Source: SAR202 cluster bacterium bin127
Lineage (GTDB): Bacteria > Chloroflexota > Dehalococcoidia > Lucifugimonadales > Lucifugimonadaceae
Assembly (NCBI GenBank): GCA_002239045.1
Contig: MPNN01000007.1
Coordinates: 62,001 to 126,000, forward strand
Length of the DNA stretch: 64,000 nt
Reading direction: 5' to 3'
The translations under genes were made by a program, and so were the position numbers. The notes beneath the pieces were generated by a model, which saw only the letters and a program-made list of their open reading frames with translations, was not told the DNA's origin and ran no database searches. Shown here one piece after another: positions 7,475 through 15,730 of this stretch (within the stretch, counting starts at the first letter, position 1; every line of letters begins with the position of its first letter).

Positions 7475-8794
7475 TTAACCTCCGTGCGAATGTTGACTAC
7501 CCAGATTAATTTCTTCGGGTTGTTGACGCACGGCAGCGAGCGATTCTTCCGAGCCACGCTCTACCTTCTCGCCTTTGAAGAACACATCGGCGACATTCCA
7601 TAGGTCGTTGACGTCATTTGAAGGATCACCGTTGACGACCAAGATGTCGGCTTGTTTGCCGGGTTCGAGTGTACCGACGATGTTGTTGACGCCGAGAGCT
7701 TCTGCTGCGCGGCTGGTTACGGACATCAAGCCTTGCATGTGGGAGTATCCGGCGTGAACCAACAACTCGGCTTCGTAGACCGTGTTGCCGAGTTGGTAAT
7801 CGCCCCATGAAGAATCCGAGCCGGTGATGACCTTTACGCCCATCTCGATCATTCGGCGGTTGTGATCGAGGCGGACATCCAACTCGCGTTTCGCTTCATC
7901 CAAGCCGATGCGCTCTTGATCTGTAAGACCGGATTTTCGTCCCTTCTGAATCAGCGACCACACACGCGCTCGACCGACTTGCAACGTCGGATTGACGTAT
8001 GCGCCTTGTTCGCCGATACGCTCGGCGACGTCCGTTCGGAAGTTAACCTCGCCGTCCGGTTCGTTGTAGGTGCAGTGAATGATCATGTCGACTTCGGCGT
8101 CGAGAGAGTTGATAACGCCTTGCGTAGACGTGCTGTGCGTGGCGGTTAACATGCCGAACTTGTGCGCTTCGTCGGTGACGGCTTGCAGTTCATCGAGGTT
8201 GAAGGCCGGGCGTAGGGGAAAAGATGATGGGGTGCTGCCGCCGGTGGCAGTGATTTTGATGTAATCGCCACCTTCCTTGATCAGCTGCCGCGTGAACGCC
8301 CGGCATTGTTGCGTGCCCGTGACCTCGCCGCCGAAGTATCCCATGTGCCCACCGATAATCGACACCGGCCGACCGCAAAGCATCATGCGCGGACCGATCA
8401 CCAACCCCTCGTTGATTGCGTCGCGCAAGCGGAACATCGTCATGTTCTTCGGACCGTTCTCCCTGATCGTGGTCACCCCCGAGAAGAGGCTGCGACGCGC
8501 ATTGCCAGCGGCTTGGACGGTCAGGATTTCGTCCTCCAAAGCCGCCAAGTCTTCACCGTTGCGACCATCGCCGAACCCGTTGTTGTGAGTGTGGCAATCG
8601 ACCATGCCGGGAAGGATCGATGCGCCGGGGTAGTGGTGATGGTTGACCGATGCACCGTCGGGGGCGCGTACTTCGTGGGCCGGGCCGACGCTCACGATTT
8701 CGGAGTCATGGATCAGGACCGCGCCTCGTTCAATGGGCGGCCCGCCTCTGGCATCGACGACGCGATCGGCAGTAAGGAGGGAGTAGGTGGTCAT
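7475..8794 (-). CDS. Imidazolonepropionase-like amidohydrolase, paralog of the downstream gene
   Basis: This 439-residue amidohydrolase is a close paralog of the next gene. It keeps the same motifs: DCHTHN near residue 65, DYIKITATGGS, ATHSTSTQG, MIIHCTYN and TGSDSSW, then LEPGKQADILVVNGDP. The ATG at 8794 has no clear ribosome binding site, so the message may have a short leader. The pair must have arisen by tandem duplication. Substrates of such pairs are usually small cyclic amides, dipeptides or pesticide-like amides, but none can be read here. Confidence 0.9.
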   Translation of the reverse strand: MTTYSLLTADRVVDARGGPPIERGAVLIHDSEIVSVGPAHEVRAPDGASVNHHHYPGASILPGMVDCHTHNNGFGDGRNGEDLAALEDEILTVQAAGNARRSLFSGVTTIRENGPKNMTMFRLRDAINEGLVIGPRMMLCGRPVSIIGGHMGYFGGEVTGTQQCRAFTRQLIKEGGDYIKITATGGSTPSSFPLRPAFNLDELQAVTDEAHKFGMLTATHSTSTQGVINSLDAEVDMIIHCTYNEPDGEVNFRTDVAERIGEQGAYVNPTLQVGRARVWSLIQKGRKSGLTDQERIGLDEAKRELDVRLDHNRRMIEMGVKVITGSDSSWGDYQLGNTVYEAELLVHAGYSHMQGLMSVTSRAAEALGVNNIVGTLEPGKQADILVVNGDPSNDVNDLWNVADVFFKGEKVERGSEESLAAVRQQPEEINLGSQHSHGG

Positions 8795-8830
8795 GGGTTG
8801 GATTGTATGGTGGGTTGAGTTTTACTGTGT

Positions 8831-8886
8831 CCTTCCGAGCGCAGCACTGTGTCATTCCGAGCGCAGCGAGGAATCTCAATGCCTCG
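8831..8886. repeat. Intergenic repeat, family A (partial copy)
   Basis: The sequence CATTCCGAGCGCAGCGAGGAATCT and its shorter neighbour CCTTCCGAGCGCAGCA belong to the repeat family seen in full at 28293, 28467 and 57765. Only the left arm of the hairpin is present here. It occupies the 124-bp gap between divergent genes. Confidence 0.7.
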
Positions 8887-8918
8887 CACGAGAGGTTGTT
8901 CGGCGTCGGTAGACGATA

Positions 8919-11900
8919 ATGGAAACGATGGTTTTGAGTTACGACGATCCTAACTGCAAAGCGGCGGCGGCTGAGATATTGCGCCGACATGAGGAAGGTG
9001 CCGCGGAGGCGAACATCACTTCGGCAGTGCGCGATTTTCTGGTAGTTGCCGGGCTTGCGAAGGTGGACGAGATGGTGGAAGAGAATCCGCCATCTGAGGG
9101 TTCACGTCGTGCGGTGGATTTAACGGCGTTGGATACGTTTATCGAGTTCAAGAGGTTGATCGGGAACGGGATCGAGCCTAACCCGGAATACGTCCAACAG
9201 CTCGACGATTATCTTGAAGCGTCGGCGGAAATTCGCAACGGCGTCCGGATGGGGATACTCACCGACGGCAAGTACTGGGTGCTTAGATGGTCGAACGCTT
9301 CGCGAGTCAATACCTCGCCGCCGTATGCGTTCACTTTGCCCGACGCTGATCGTTGGTTCAAGTTGCACGAGTGGCTGCGAGACCATGCGTTGGTTGCGCG
9401 TGAGAACATCGCTCCGACTCACGATGAGTTGCTGAAGAATTTTGGCCCTAACAGCCCGTCATACGAGCGCGATATTGACGAATTGCGAGCTCTCTACGCA
9501 AAGTTCTCAAGCTACGAGACGGTGGCGGTGAAGCGTCGACTGTGGCACGATCTTCTGCGGACGGCGCTGGGAGAGGTAGTTGAGAGCGAAGAGTTCGATG
9601 ATCTTTTCGTGCGGCACACGTATCTGACGATTGTGGTGGGCATCGTGGTTCAGGCGACTTTCGGGATGGATGTGAGCCAGATAGCGGAGAACGATCCTGA
9701 GGATTTAGTCACGGGTCGTCAGTTTGCGGAGAACACGGGGTTGCACGGCGTGGTGGAGTCTGACTTCTTCGCGTGGCCGGTGGAGGTTGGTGCGACGGCG
9801 TTGGTCAGAACGATAGCGCGCCGGGTTGCTCGCTTCGACTGGTCATCGCCGCCGTCGGACATTGCGGCGACGCTTTACCAGACAGTGATACCGGCGCAGG
9901 AGCGTCGTGACCTCGGCGAGTACTACACGCCGCGCTGGTTGGCGAAGGCGATTGTCGAAGAGATCGTAACTGATCCGGTCAATCAGCGGGTGCTCGATCC
10001 GTCGTGCGGTTCGGGTACGTTCTTGGCGGAGTGCGTCGAGCATTTTCTCAAGGCGGCAAAGCAGCAGAATGTACCGGATACGAAGCTGTTCGAACTGCTG
10101 CGTGAATCGGTTACGGGCATCGACGTGCATCCCGTGGCTACACACTTGGCGCGTGCGGCGTGGGTGATCGCGGCGAAGCCAGCGATAGCTCACAGCGCGA
10201 GCACGGCGGTTACAGTGCCGATCTATCTCGGCGACTCATTGCAGTTGCGGTATCAGAGCCGTGACCTATTCGGAGCGAACACCGTGACGATTGGAGTGGG
10301 TGATGACGACAACACAGAGTTGCTGTTTCCGATTTCACTGGTGAACGATGCGGAAAATTTCGACCAGCTCATGGTGGATGTTGCCGATTACATCGAGCGT
10401 GGCGAGGACCCGAAGTTGGCGATGGAGGATGTAGTTGGGCTCACGGACGGCGAGTCGGCAACGCTGTCCGCGACCATCGACAACCTGGCAGATCTACATG
10501 CGAAGGGTCGGGACCACATCTGGGCGTACTACACGCGGAACTTGGTGCGTCCGATCACGCTGGCACGCAACAAGGTTGATGTGATCGTGGGCAATCCGCC
10601 GTGGATCAACTACAACCAGACGACGGATGTGTTGCGTGACGAGTTGGTGAATCAGAGCCGGAACGAGTACGGGATTTGGGCTGGTGGTCGATATGCGACG
10701 CATCAGGATGTAGCGTCCCTTTTTTACACGCGTAGCGTCGATCTTTATCTGCGGGACGGCGGGTTAATCGGTATGGTGATGCCGCACAGTGCGTTGCAGG
10801 CTGGTCAGCACACGAAGTGGCGGACGGGAGAGTGGAAGTCACGCCGCGGGCCTGGGACTTTGCATGTGGATTTTCGAGTGCGGAAGGCTTGGGACTTGGA
10901 ACGGTTGGAGCCTAACGATTTCTTCCCAGTACCATCGTCGGTTGTGTTTGCCAAGCGACTAGGGGAGGAAGGTAAGGCGCGTGCGTTGGCGGGGACGGTC
11001 AGGCAGTGGGTTGGGGCAACTGGTTCGGCGAATGTTCGGCGTGTGGATATGGAGATATCGGATACTAGTCAAGGAATCCTATCTTCCTATGCGAGCCAGA
11101 CTCGACAAGGGTCGACAATGGTTCCTCGGGTGCTTTTCTTCGTAAATGAAATTCCCAATCCGACAACTGTCAGGTTAGGCAACACGATTACTACGAGTCC
11201 ACGGCGCGGTGTTTACGACAAAGAACCTTGGAAATCTTTGGACTTGCCAGCATTGAACGGTAACACGATCGAGAAAAACCACATGTTCGATGCACATCTA
11301 GGCGAAACGTTGACCCCGTACGCAACGCTGGATCCGTTGAAGGTCATAATGCCGTTCAAACGTGGTTCAGAGGCTATTGAGTACGAATCTGGAACGCGTT
11401 ACGGCGTTGCTGGCACCTCGTTGGAACGGCGAATGCGCACTAGGTGGAGCGAAATCAATCGGGCATGGGAGAACCACAAACGATCGGGCAATGAACTCTC
11501 CTCAATCGAACGAATCGATTACTACGGGAATTTGTCGTCGCAACTTGGTTGGCAACGCGATAAAGGCGATCGCCCGGTCAGGATCGTCTATAACCAATCG
11601 GGTGCACCGACGGCCGCAATCTTGGGCGACGATGAAGCAATCGTGGATTACACGCTGTACTGGGTCGGTTGTAGAGACTTATCTGAAGCGCATTACTTGG
11701 CGGCAATCATCAACAGCGATCAGTTGTTCGCCGCGGTTAAGCCTTTGATGCCAAAAGGTCAGTTTGGCTCACGGCACCTGCAAAAGCATCTTTGGCGATT
11801 GCCGATACCGGAGTTTGATGGTGGGAATTCGTTGCATGTGTCGATAGCGGATGCCGGTCGACAGACGGCGGTTGGTGTTGAGCGGGAGTTGGAGAGGTTG

Positions 11901-12032
11901 GGAGAGGAGCGTCCGGGGTTCACAGTTACGATTGCGCGTCGTGAGGTTCGGAAGTGGTTGCGGGAGTCGGCGGAGGGGCAGCGGGTGGAGGAGGTTGTGG
12001 GGGCGTTGTTGGGGGGTGGGGTACAAGATTAG
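8919..12032 (+). CDS. Type IIG-like restriction endonuclease-methyltransferase (N6-adenine)
   Basis: The 1037-residue protein combines nuclease and methylase modules. The N-terminus (residues about 60-110) has VDLTALDTFIEFKR, a D...ExK nuclease pattern like that of type I HsdR N-terminal domains. The methylase part has GEYYTPRWLAK near residue 333, motif I VLDPSCGSGTFL near 357 and the adenine motif IV NPPWINYN near 557. The C-terminal ~350 residues should hold target recognition. A start at the ATG at 8928 is equally possible. No separate specificity subunit is nearby, consistent with a single-chain enzyme. The last 47 bp recur 1.4 kb downstream. Confidence 0.85.
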   Translation: METMVLSYDDPNCKAAAAEILRRHEEGAAEANITSAVRDFLVVAGLAKVDEMVEENPPSEGSRRAVDLTALDTFIEFKRLIGNGIEPNPEYVQQLDDYLEASAEIRNGVRMGILTDGKYWVLRWSNASRVNTSPPYAFTLPDADRWFKLHEWLRDHALVARENIAPTHDELLKNFGPNSPSYERDIDELRALYAKFSSYETVAVKRRLWHDLLRTALGEVVESEEFDDLFVRHTYLTIVVGIVVQATFGMDVSQIAENDPEDLVTGRQFAENTGLHGVVESDFFAWPVEVGATALVRTIARRVARFDWSSPPSDIAATLYQTVIPAQERRDLGEYYTPRWLAKAIVEEIVTDPVNQRVLDPSCGSGTFLAECVEHFLKAAKQQNVPDTKLFELLRESVTGIDVHPVATHLARAAWVIAAKPAIAHSASTAVTVPIYLGDSLQLRYQSRDLFGANTVTIGVGDDDNTELLFPISLVNDAENFDQLMVDVADYIERGEDPKLAMEDVVGLTDGESATLSATIDNLADLHAKGRDHIWAYYTRNLVRPITLARNKVDVIVGNPPWINYNQTTDVLRDELVNQSRNEYGIWAGGRYATHQDVASLFYTRSVDLYLRDGGLIGMVMPHSALQAGQHTKWRTGEWKSRRGPGTLHVDFRVRKAWDLERLEPNDFFPVPSSVVFAKRLGEEGKARALAGTVRQWVGATGSANVRRVDMEISDTSQGILSSYASQTRQGSTMVPRVLFFVNEIPNPTTVRLGNTITTSPRRGVYDKEPWKSLDLPALNGNTIEKNHMFDAHLGETLTPYATLDPLKVIMPFKRGSEAIEYESGTRYGVAGTSLERRMRTRWSEINRAWENHKRSGNELSSIERIDYYGNLSSQLGWQRDKGDRPVRIVYNQSGAPTAAILGDDEAIVDYTLYWVGCRDLSEAHYLAAIINSDQLFAAVKPLMPKGQFGSRHLQKHLWRLPIPEFDGGNSLHVSIADAGRQTAVGVERELERLGEERPGFTVTIARREVRKWLRESAEGQRVEEVVGALLGGGVQD

Positions 12033-12105
12033 GTTTTGTGGATTGGATGGCGCTTCGCCAGAGTCGGTTAACGGAATCGGTGCGTCTTGTTAACATCTAG
12101 TTGAA

Positions 12106-12558
12106 ATGATCACTGACCAGGAGTTTCAAGCGATCATCGACGATGATAGCAAGCGGATTGAGGGCGACATCTCGTGGTCTGAGGATGAATACTACTCACA
12201 TGCCCGCGAGTTTCGTGTTGCGGTGCACTCGTATACTGGTGAACCGCTCCAGATCAACGGTCGCTACAACGCGTACTCCGGCAAGCTTTCTTTCACGTTG
12301 TTGAGACAGGGCACGGGCAGGATCTATGGTCTTGACCTCGGGGTAAGTCACGGCAGACAGAATCCTACTGGGATGTACGCCAAACATAAGCACCGCTGGA
12401 GCGAAGCGAGGAAGGACAAAGATATCTACGAGCCTCCCGACATCACAGCACCAGTTGACCGTCCAGTTGAGGTTTGGCATCAGTTCTGTGCAGAGGCCCG
12501 CATCGATCATCAAGGAATGCTACACGACCCGCCAGTACGACTAAATCTACCGATATGA
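12106..12558 (+). CDS. DUF6978-like hypothetical protein
   Basis: The 150-residue protein has an acidic start (MITDQEFQAIIDDD) and a central beta-rich part with GRYNAYSGKLSFTLL and HKHRWSEARKD, ending in PVDRPVEVWHQFCAEARI. It looks like the small proteins I associate with DUF6978, which are found next to DUF1828 genes; that label is tentative. It overlaps the DUF1828 gene by 4 bp (ATGA), so the two are a coupled pair. There is no Shine-Dalgarno; TTAACAT lies 10 bp before the ATG. The pair lies between two copies of the restriction-methylase 3' end. Confidence 0.65.
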   Translation: MITDQEFQAIIDDDSKRIEGDISWSEDEYYSHAREFRVAVHSYTGEPLQINGRYNAYSGKLSFTLLRQGTGRIYGLDLGVSHGRQNPTGMYAKHKHRWSEARKDKDIYEPPDITAPVDRPVEVWHQFCAEARIDHQGMLHDPPVRLNLPI

Positions 12559-13337
12559 ATACCCAGGAACTGTGCACAAGTTTAAGGGAGTCGACCTCTG
12601 CCCTTTTCGAGTGTTCGCCAGCACCGATCGAAGGTGTCAAGATAAGGACACCGTTCGCGTTGCCCGACGGCGATATCGTGGATGTATTCGTCGTTGAGCG
12701 AAGCGGCGGTTATGTCGTCACAGACTTTGGAGATGCGCTGGGATGGTTGCGCACTCAGTCGATCCGGGGAAAGCTGACTCCAAGACAAAGGGATTTGTTG
12801 AAGGACATCTGCATGACACTGGGCATCGAGTTGGAAAGGGGCCAGCTGTTGTTGCGAGTCGGCGAACTCAATGAGATTGCCGAAGCCGTCCATCGTATAG
12901 GGCAATCGGTAGTACGAGTGACGGATTTGTGGTTCACATTCCGTACTCAAGGATGGGAAACGGTCGGCGACGAGGTCAACGAGTGGCTTCAAAACAGGGA
13001 AATCACTTTCGAGCGAAGAGTGTCAACGGTTGGGAAATCGGGACGAAACTGGACAGTAGATTACAAAACCACCGCTCCTACACACACTTCTTTAGTTTTC
13101 TTGTTGGCAACGGGTTCGCGCGGTGCAGTTCACAGGATTACGGATCGAATTTATACCGGATGTTCTGATCTCAAAGCATCACGGCCGCGAAATTCTAGAT
13201 GGCAGCTGGTATCGTTGTTCGATGACACAATCGACGTGTGGCGCGATGAGGATTTCGTACTCTTGGAGAATGTGTCAGCGATAGCTCGTTGGTCCAGTCC
13301 AGAAGAGTTCGAAGAGACGCTGAAAACTCCTGTTTGA
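12555..13337 (+). CDS. DUF1828/DUF1829 domain protein
   Basis: From the ATG at 12555 the protein has 260 residues. The N-terminal half (IKIRTPFALPDGDIVDVFV-like segment at about residues 25-45, then YVVTDFGDALGWLR) matches DUF1828, and the C-terminal half matches DUF1829. The family is common on phage and mobile DNA and its biochemical role is unknown. A longer frame from 12474 would overlap the upstream gene by 85 bp; the ATGA junction argues for 12555. The two-gene unit is probably a toxin-antitoxin or defence accessory to the restriction gene; that role is inference. Confidence 0.8.
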   Translation: MNTQELCTSLRESTSALFECSPAPIEGVKIRTPFALPDGDIVDVFVVERSGGYVVTDFGDALGWLRTQSIRGKLTPRQRDLLKDICMTLGIELERGQLLLRVGELNEIAEAVHRIGQSVVRVTDLWFTFRTQGWETVGDEVNEWLQNREITFERRVSTVGKSGRNWTVDYKTTAPTHTSLVFLLATGSRGAVHRITDRIYTGCSDLKASRPRNSRWQLVSLFDDTIDVWRDEDFVLLENVSAIARWSSPEEFEETLKTPV

Positions 13338-13352
13338 TCGCTGGAATGACGC

Positions 13353-13413
13353 GGTTGCGGGAGTCGGCTGACGGGCAGCGTGTGGAAGAGGTTGTGGGGA
13401 ATTGTTGGCGGGG
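13353..13413 (+). pseudogene. Diverged second copy of the restriction-methylase 3' end
   Basis: Bases 13353-13399 match 11956-12002, the end of the restriction-methylase gene, at 43 of 47 positions by my count, with weaker similarity to about 13413. In the corresponding frame the fragment reads RLRESADGQRVEEVVG, versus WLRESAEGQRVEEVVG in the intact gene, then a stop. It begins 15 bp after the DUF1828 stop codon. It marks the far border of the inserted cassette. Confidence 0.85.
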
Positions 13414-13528
13414 ATAGTGTGAACTGGGGATTGCGCGGTTTTTGATAAGGGATGGGATGCCGGGGCGTGGTATCTTGTAAGTAACGTTGTTGGTCTCGGA
13501 TGCCGTTTAAGACGAAAGGTAGGACGAG

Positions 13529-13630
13529 ATGGATTTCTTTACACAGTTGATCGGTCCGCTTTTGACGTTTGTCGGGTTGGTGGGGATAGTGATAGGGATG
13601 GTGATGATATTTCGAGGACGCCCTGTTTGA
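13529..13630 (+). CDS. 33-residue single-span membrane peptide
   Basis: A short frame starts at ATG 13529 after AGGACGAG and encodes 33 residues beginning MDFFTQLIGPLL. A single hydrophobic span (roughly residues 7-28) is followed by the positively charged end FRGRPV. The length and shape are those of small membrane toxins or regulatory peptides. It lies just after the restriction-methylase scar, so it may belong to the old flank of the insertion. No family recognised. Confidence 0.5.
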   Translation: MDFFTQLIGPLLTFVGLVGIVIGMVMIFRGRPV

Positions 13631-13707
13631 TTGTGCATGGTCGGGTTGGGATAGAGAAGTCGATGAATCGATCTTGAGTCGAGCCTTTTGGGGCCTACTT
13701 GGCACTG

Positions 13708-13905
13708 ATGAGTGTAGCGGGGACGGGACTCGGGCTGTTGATCTGGCTTGGCGACATTCAAGGCGATGGAGAGTTGAACAGCACGTATGCCATTGTGCGG
13801 ACGACTGCGGACTGGATGGTTAAGTTGGCGATTGGTGCGATCGTGGGGTTTTCGACTGGTCGTTTCGTCGCGAGGGGCGGCCGTGGTGGTTCGGAAGGGG
13901 GTTGA
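13708..13905 (+). CDS. Small membrane protein, two spans
   Basis: A 65-residue frame from ATG 13708 has hydrophobic segments GLGLLIWLG near the start and MVKLAIGAIVGF near residue 45, then an Arg/Gly-rich end. A TTG at 13699 would add three residues; the frame is closed upstream by a stop at 13675. No convincing ribosome binding site is present. Family unknown, probably real because of its clean membrane pattern beside another membrane peptide gene. Confidence 0.4.
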   Translation: MSVAGTGLGLLIWLGDIQGDGELNSTYAIVRTTADWMVKLAIGAIVGFSTGRFVARGGRGGSEGG

Positions 13906-14043
13906 ACCGCTGATTGCGCTGATTTTTGCAAGGACTAAAAGTGTTGCTTAGGCGGTCTAGATTGAATTTGTAGGGCGTGCTAGCAACCTCTCGCACAAGT
14001 TCGCGACGTTGACAGGTTGTAACGACAAAGATAAGATTTTGGC

Positions 14044-14766
14044 ATGATAGATTTGCGAGGTTTAGAAGATAGCGTCAAGTTTTCGTGCACAGTCGCGCGT
14101 GAGTACTCGAAAAGACTGTCTCGTTCATCGATCACGGTTTCGGTTTTGACAATTGCCGCGCTAGCCGGGTTCTTGACACAATACCCGATTTTCGGGTTGG
14201 CTATGGTCGAGGTCAATGCGGCGAAAAATCTCGGCGATGTCTTTCGGGCAAATCCAGCCACTTCAGAATCCATCAAGGGTGCGACCTGGACGTTGTTTGC
14301 TTTTGCCGTGTTCTTGATCGTGGTGATTTCCCTAGGTGAGTTTTGGATTGTCATATTCAACGTCGCGCCGGCGGTGAATTTCAGACTTTCTTTGGGTTGG
14401 TTGTTAGATGCGCCTCTACCTTGGTTTGAGACTCATGTATTAGTTCCAGTTGATGTCGCGATTTCGACTTTCTCGGGTGAACCGATAAACATAAATCCGA
14501 AACTTATCGGGAGTTTTGAAGGTGGCATTACACCGATGTTTTTGTTGCCATTGTTGGCTTGGATTGCCGTGCCTTACGATCCTGGATGGGCCATTAAAAC
14601 AATGCTGATTTCAGCGGGTGCTATGGCACTAGCGATGTACGGGATGATGGCGTTAGGTGGCATCAATCTCGTCGTAGAGAAAAAATGGCGAATAGGATCG
14701 TGTGTGCCAAAATCTATTTTGAGCGACGCGGCGATCAGATCTCGTACCCTCTCTCATGAGGGATAG
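14044..14766 (+). CDS. Multi-pass membrane protein of unknown function
   Basis: The 240-residue protein has about four hydrophobic spans: SVLTIAALAGFL near residue 35, TLFAFAVFLIVVISLG near 85, FLLPLLAWIAVPY near 175 and ISAGAMALAMYGMMAL near 195. The long loop after the second span contains few charged residues. No family was recognised and no ribosome binding site stands out before the ATG. It stands alone between small membrane genes and a repeat-filled gap. Confidence 0.6.
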   Translation: MIDLRGLEDSVKFSCTVAREYSKRLSRSSITVSVLTIAALAGFLTQYPIFGLAMVEVNAAKNLGDVFRANPATSESIKGATWTLFAFAVFLIVVISLGEFWIVIFNVAPAVNFRLSLGWLLDAPLPWFETHVLVPVDVAISTFSGEPININPKLIGSFEGGITPMFLLPLLAWIAVPYDPGWAIKTMLISAGAMALAMYGMMALGGINLVVEKKWRIGSCVPKSILSDAAIRSRTLSHEG

Positions 14767-14792
14767 AGACGTTTGTTTCAAGTTAACTTCTA

Positions 14793-14816
14793 GATTCCGG
14801 CTTTCGCCGGAATGAC
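14793..14816. repeat. Short palindromic repeat, family B
   Basis: GATTCCGGCTTTCGCCGGAA is a perfect short palindrome (TTCCGGC-TTTC-GCCGGAA) and recurs at 16253, 39901 and 41236 with the same following ATGAC. It lies in the gap after the membrane gene and before a minus-strand terminator. Confidence 0.85.
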
Positions 14817-14891
14817 AGCGGACTGCCTCGGGCATCCCTCGCTCGCGTCGCTTCGATTGCTCGCGCCCCCTTCGCTGCGCGAAAGGAGCAT

Positions 14892-14929
14892 AAAAGAAAA
14901 CCTGCGACACCGAAGATTGGTGCCGCAGG
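14892..14929 (-). terminator. Rho-independent terminator
   Basis: Read on the minus strand, CCTGCGGCACC pairs with GGTGTCGCAGG around a 7-base loop (AATCTTC), with one mismatch, and is followed directly by TTTTCTTTT. It lies 25 bp after the stop of the small gene at 14954 and should end its message. Confidence 0.8.
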
Positions 14930-14953
14930 TGAAACGTTGGTCTGTGTTTGTTT

Positions 14954-15130
14954 TTAGTAGTAGTCGACGGACAACGGCCCGCCGTCGGAACCGGCGCCTG
15001 CGTCGGCGTTTGCCGGATCAGATGGCTCTTCCCAATCGTCGGGACGCTCGTCGTAACCACGGCTTTGCCAGAATGCATCGTTGTTGGAATTCATCTGGTT
15101 TGCGTGGTTGTCGTCGTTTCTTCCAGTCAA
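14954..15130 (-). CDS. Small acidic protein (58 aa)
   Basis: Starting from TTG at 15130, with AGGAG 10 bases upstream, the frame encodes 58 residues ending GGPLSVDYY. It is strongly acidic (GYDERPDDWEEPSDPANADA) and rich in Asn, with one Trp-Gln-Ser motif. An ATG in the same frame at 15094 would give a 46-residue version. The strong ribosome binding site and the terminator immediately downstream make a dedicated monocistronic gene likely. Function unknown; no family recognised. Confidence 0.65.
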   Translation of the reverse strand: MTGRNDDNHANQMNSNNDAFWQSRGYDERPDDWEEPSDPANADAGAGSDGGPLSVDYY

Positions 15131-15278
15131 ACTATCAGTCTCCTTTTGCTAGGTTCAAGTAGTTGATTTTGTAGCGGCGGTGGTAGATTGCCGCGTTTCT
15201 GATTATATTTTTCGGAATTGGTGGTCGAGTTGTTTGGTGTGGGCCGCGCGTCTCTTCCCTGGGCATCCCCCGCTCGCT

Positions 15279-15302
15279 GGGCAGGTTTGAAACCTGCCCC
15301 TA
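15279..15302. repeat. Palindromic repeat, family D
   Basis: GGGCAGGTTTGAAACCTGCCC is a perfect palindrome followed by CTAC. A second copy (GGGGCGGGTTTGAAACCCGCCCC) lies at 47338. It is in the gap before the DUF104-PIN pair, between two repeat-rich stretches. Confidence 0.85.
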
Positions 15303-15388
15303 CCGTCCTTGTCGCCAGCAAAGGGGGCTTGTTGATCATGCGTCGTACAATGTTCGGTAGTGATGGTTGGTGAGATGGAGGAGTAACG

Positions 15389-15730
15389 ATGGTTCAATCT
15401 GTGAAGGCAACTTATGAGGACGGGGTTTTGAAGCCTTCGGAATCGCTTGATCTTGAGGATGGCGATGAGGTGACGTTGTCGATATCGGTTGAGGGTGGCG
15501 GGGAAGATGGGGAGGTGTCGGCATCGGAGTCGGTTGGTGGGAACAGAGCTGACAATGGGGCGGACGTTGAGTCGGCGAGCCACAAGGGAACTGACATTCC
15601 AGCGTTACTCGAGAGGTTTCGGAAGATTCGAGAATCAGTGCCTGAATCAGCGTGGGAGAACGTTCCTAAGGACGGTTCGATTAACTACAAGCATTATTTG
15701 TACGGTCATCCGAAAGTTGATGAGGAATGA
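15389..15730 (+). CDS. DUF104-type antitoxin
   Basis: The 113-residue protein starts VKATYEDGVLKPSESLDLEDGDEVTLSI, the beta-stranded DUF104 domain found in antitoxins of archaea and deep-branching bacteria (AF2212-like). After a Gly/Glu/Ser-rich linker the C-terminal 45 residues (LLERFRKIRESVPESAWENVPKD) would contact the toxin. GGAGGAG lies 6-8 bases before the ATG. It overlaps the PIN gene by 4 bp (ATGA), the usual layout for this module. Confidence 0.85.
   Translation: MVQSVKATYEDGVLKPSESLDLEDGDEVTLSISVEGGGEDGEVSASESVGGNRADNGADVESASHKGTDIPALLERFRKIRESVPESAWENVPKDGSINYKHYLYGHPKVDEE

Noticed and set aside
12474-12554. Longer version of the DUF1828 gene
   Set aside because: It would overlap the upstream gene by 85 bp, while the ATGA junction at 12555 gives the normal N-terminus.
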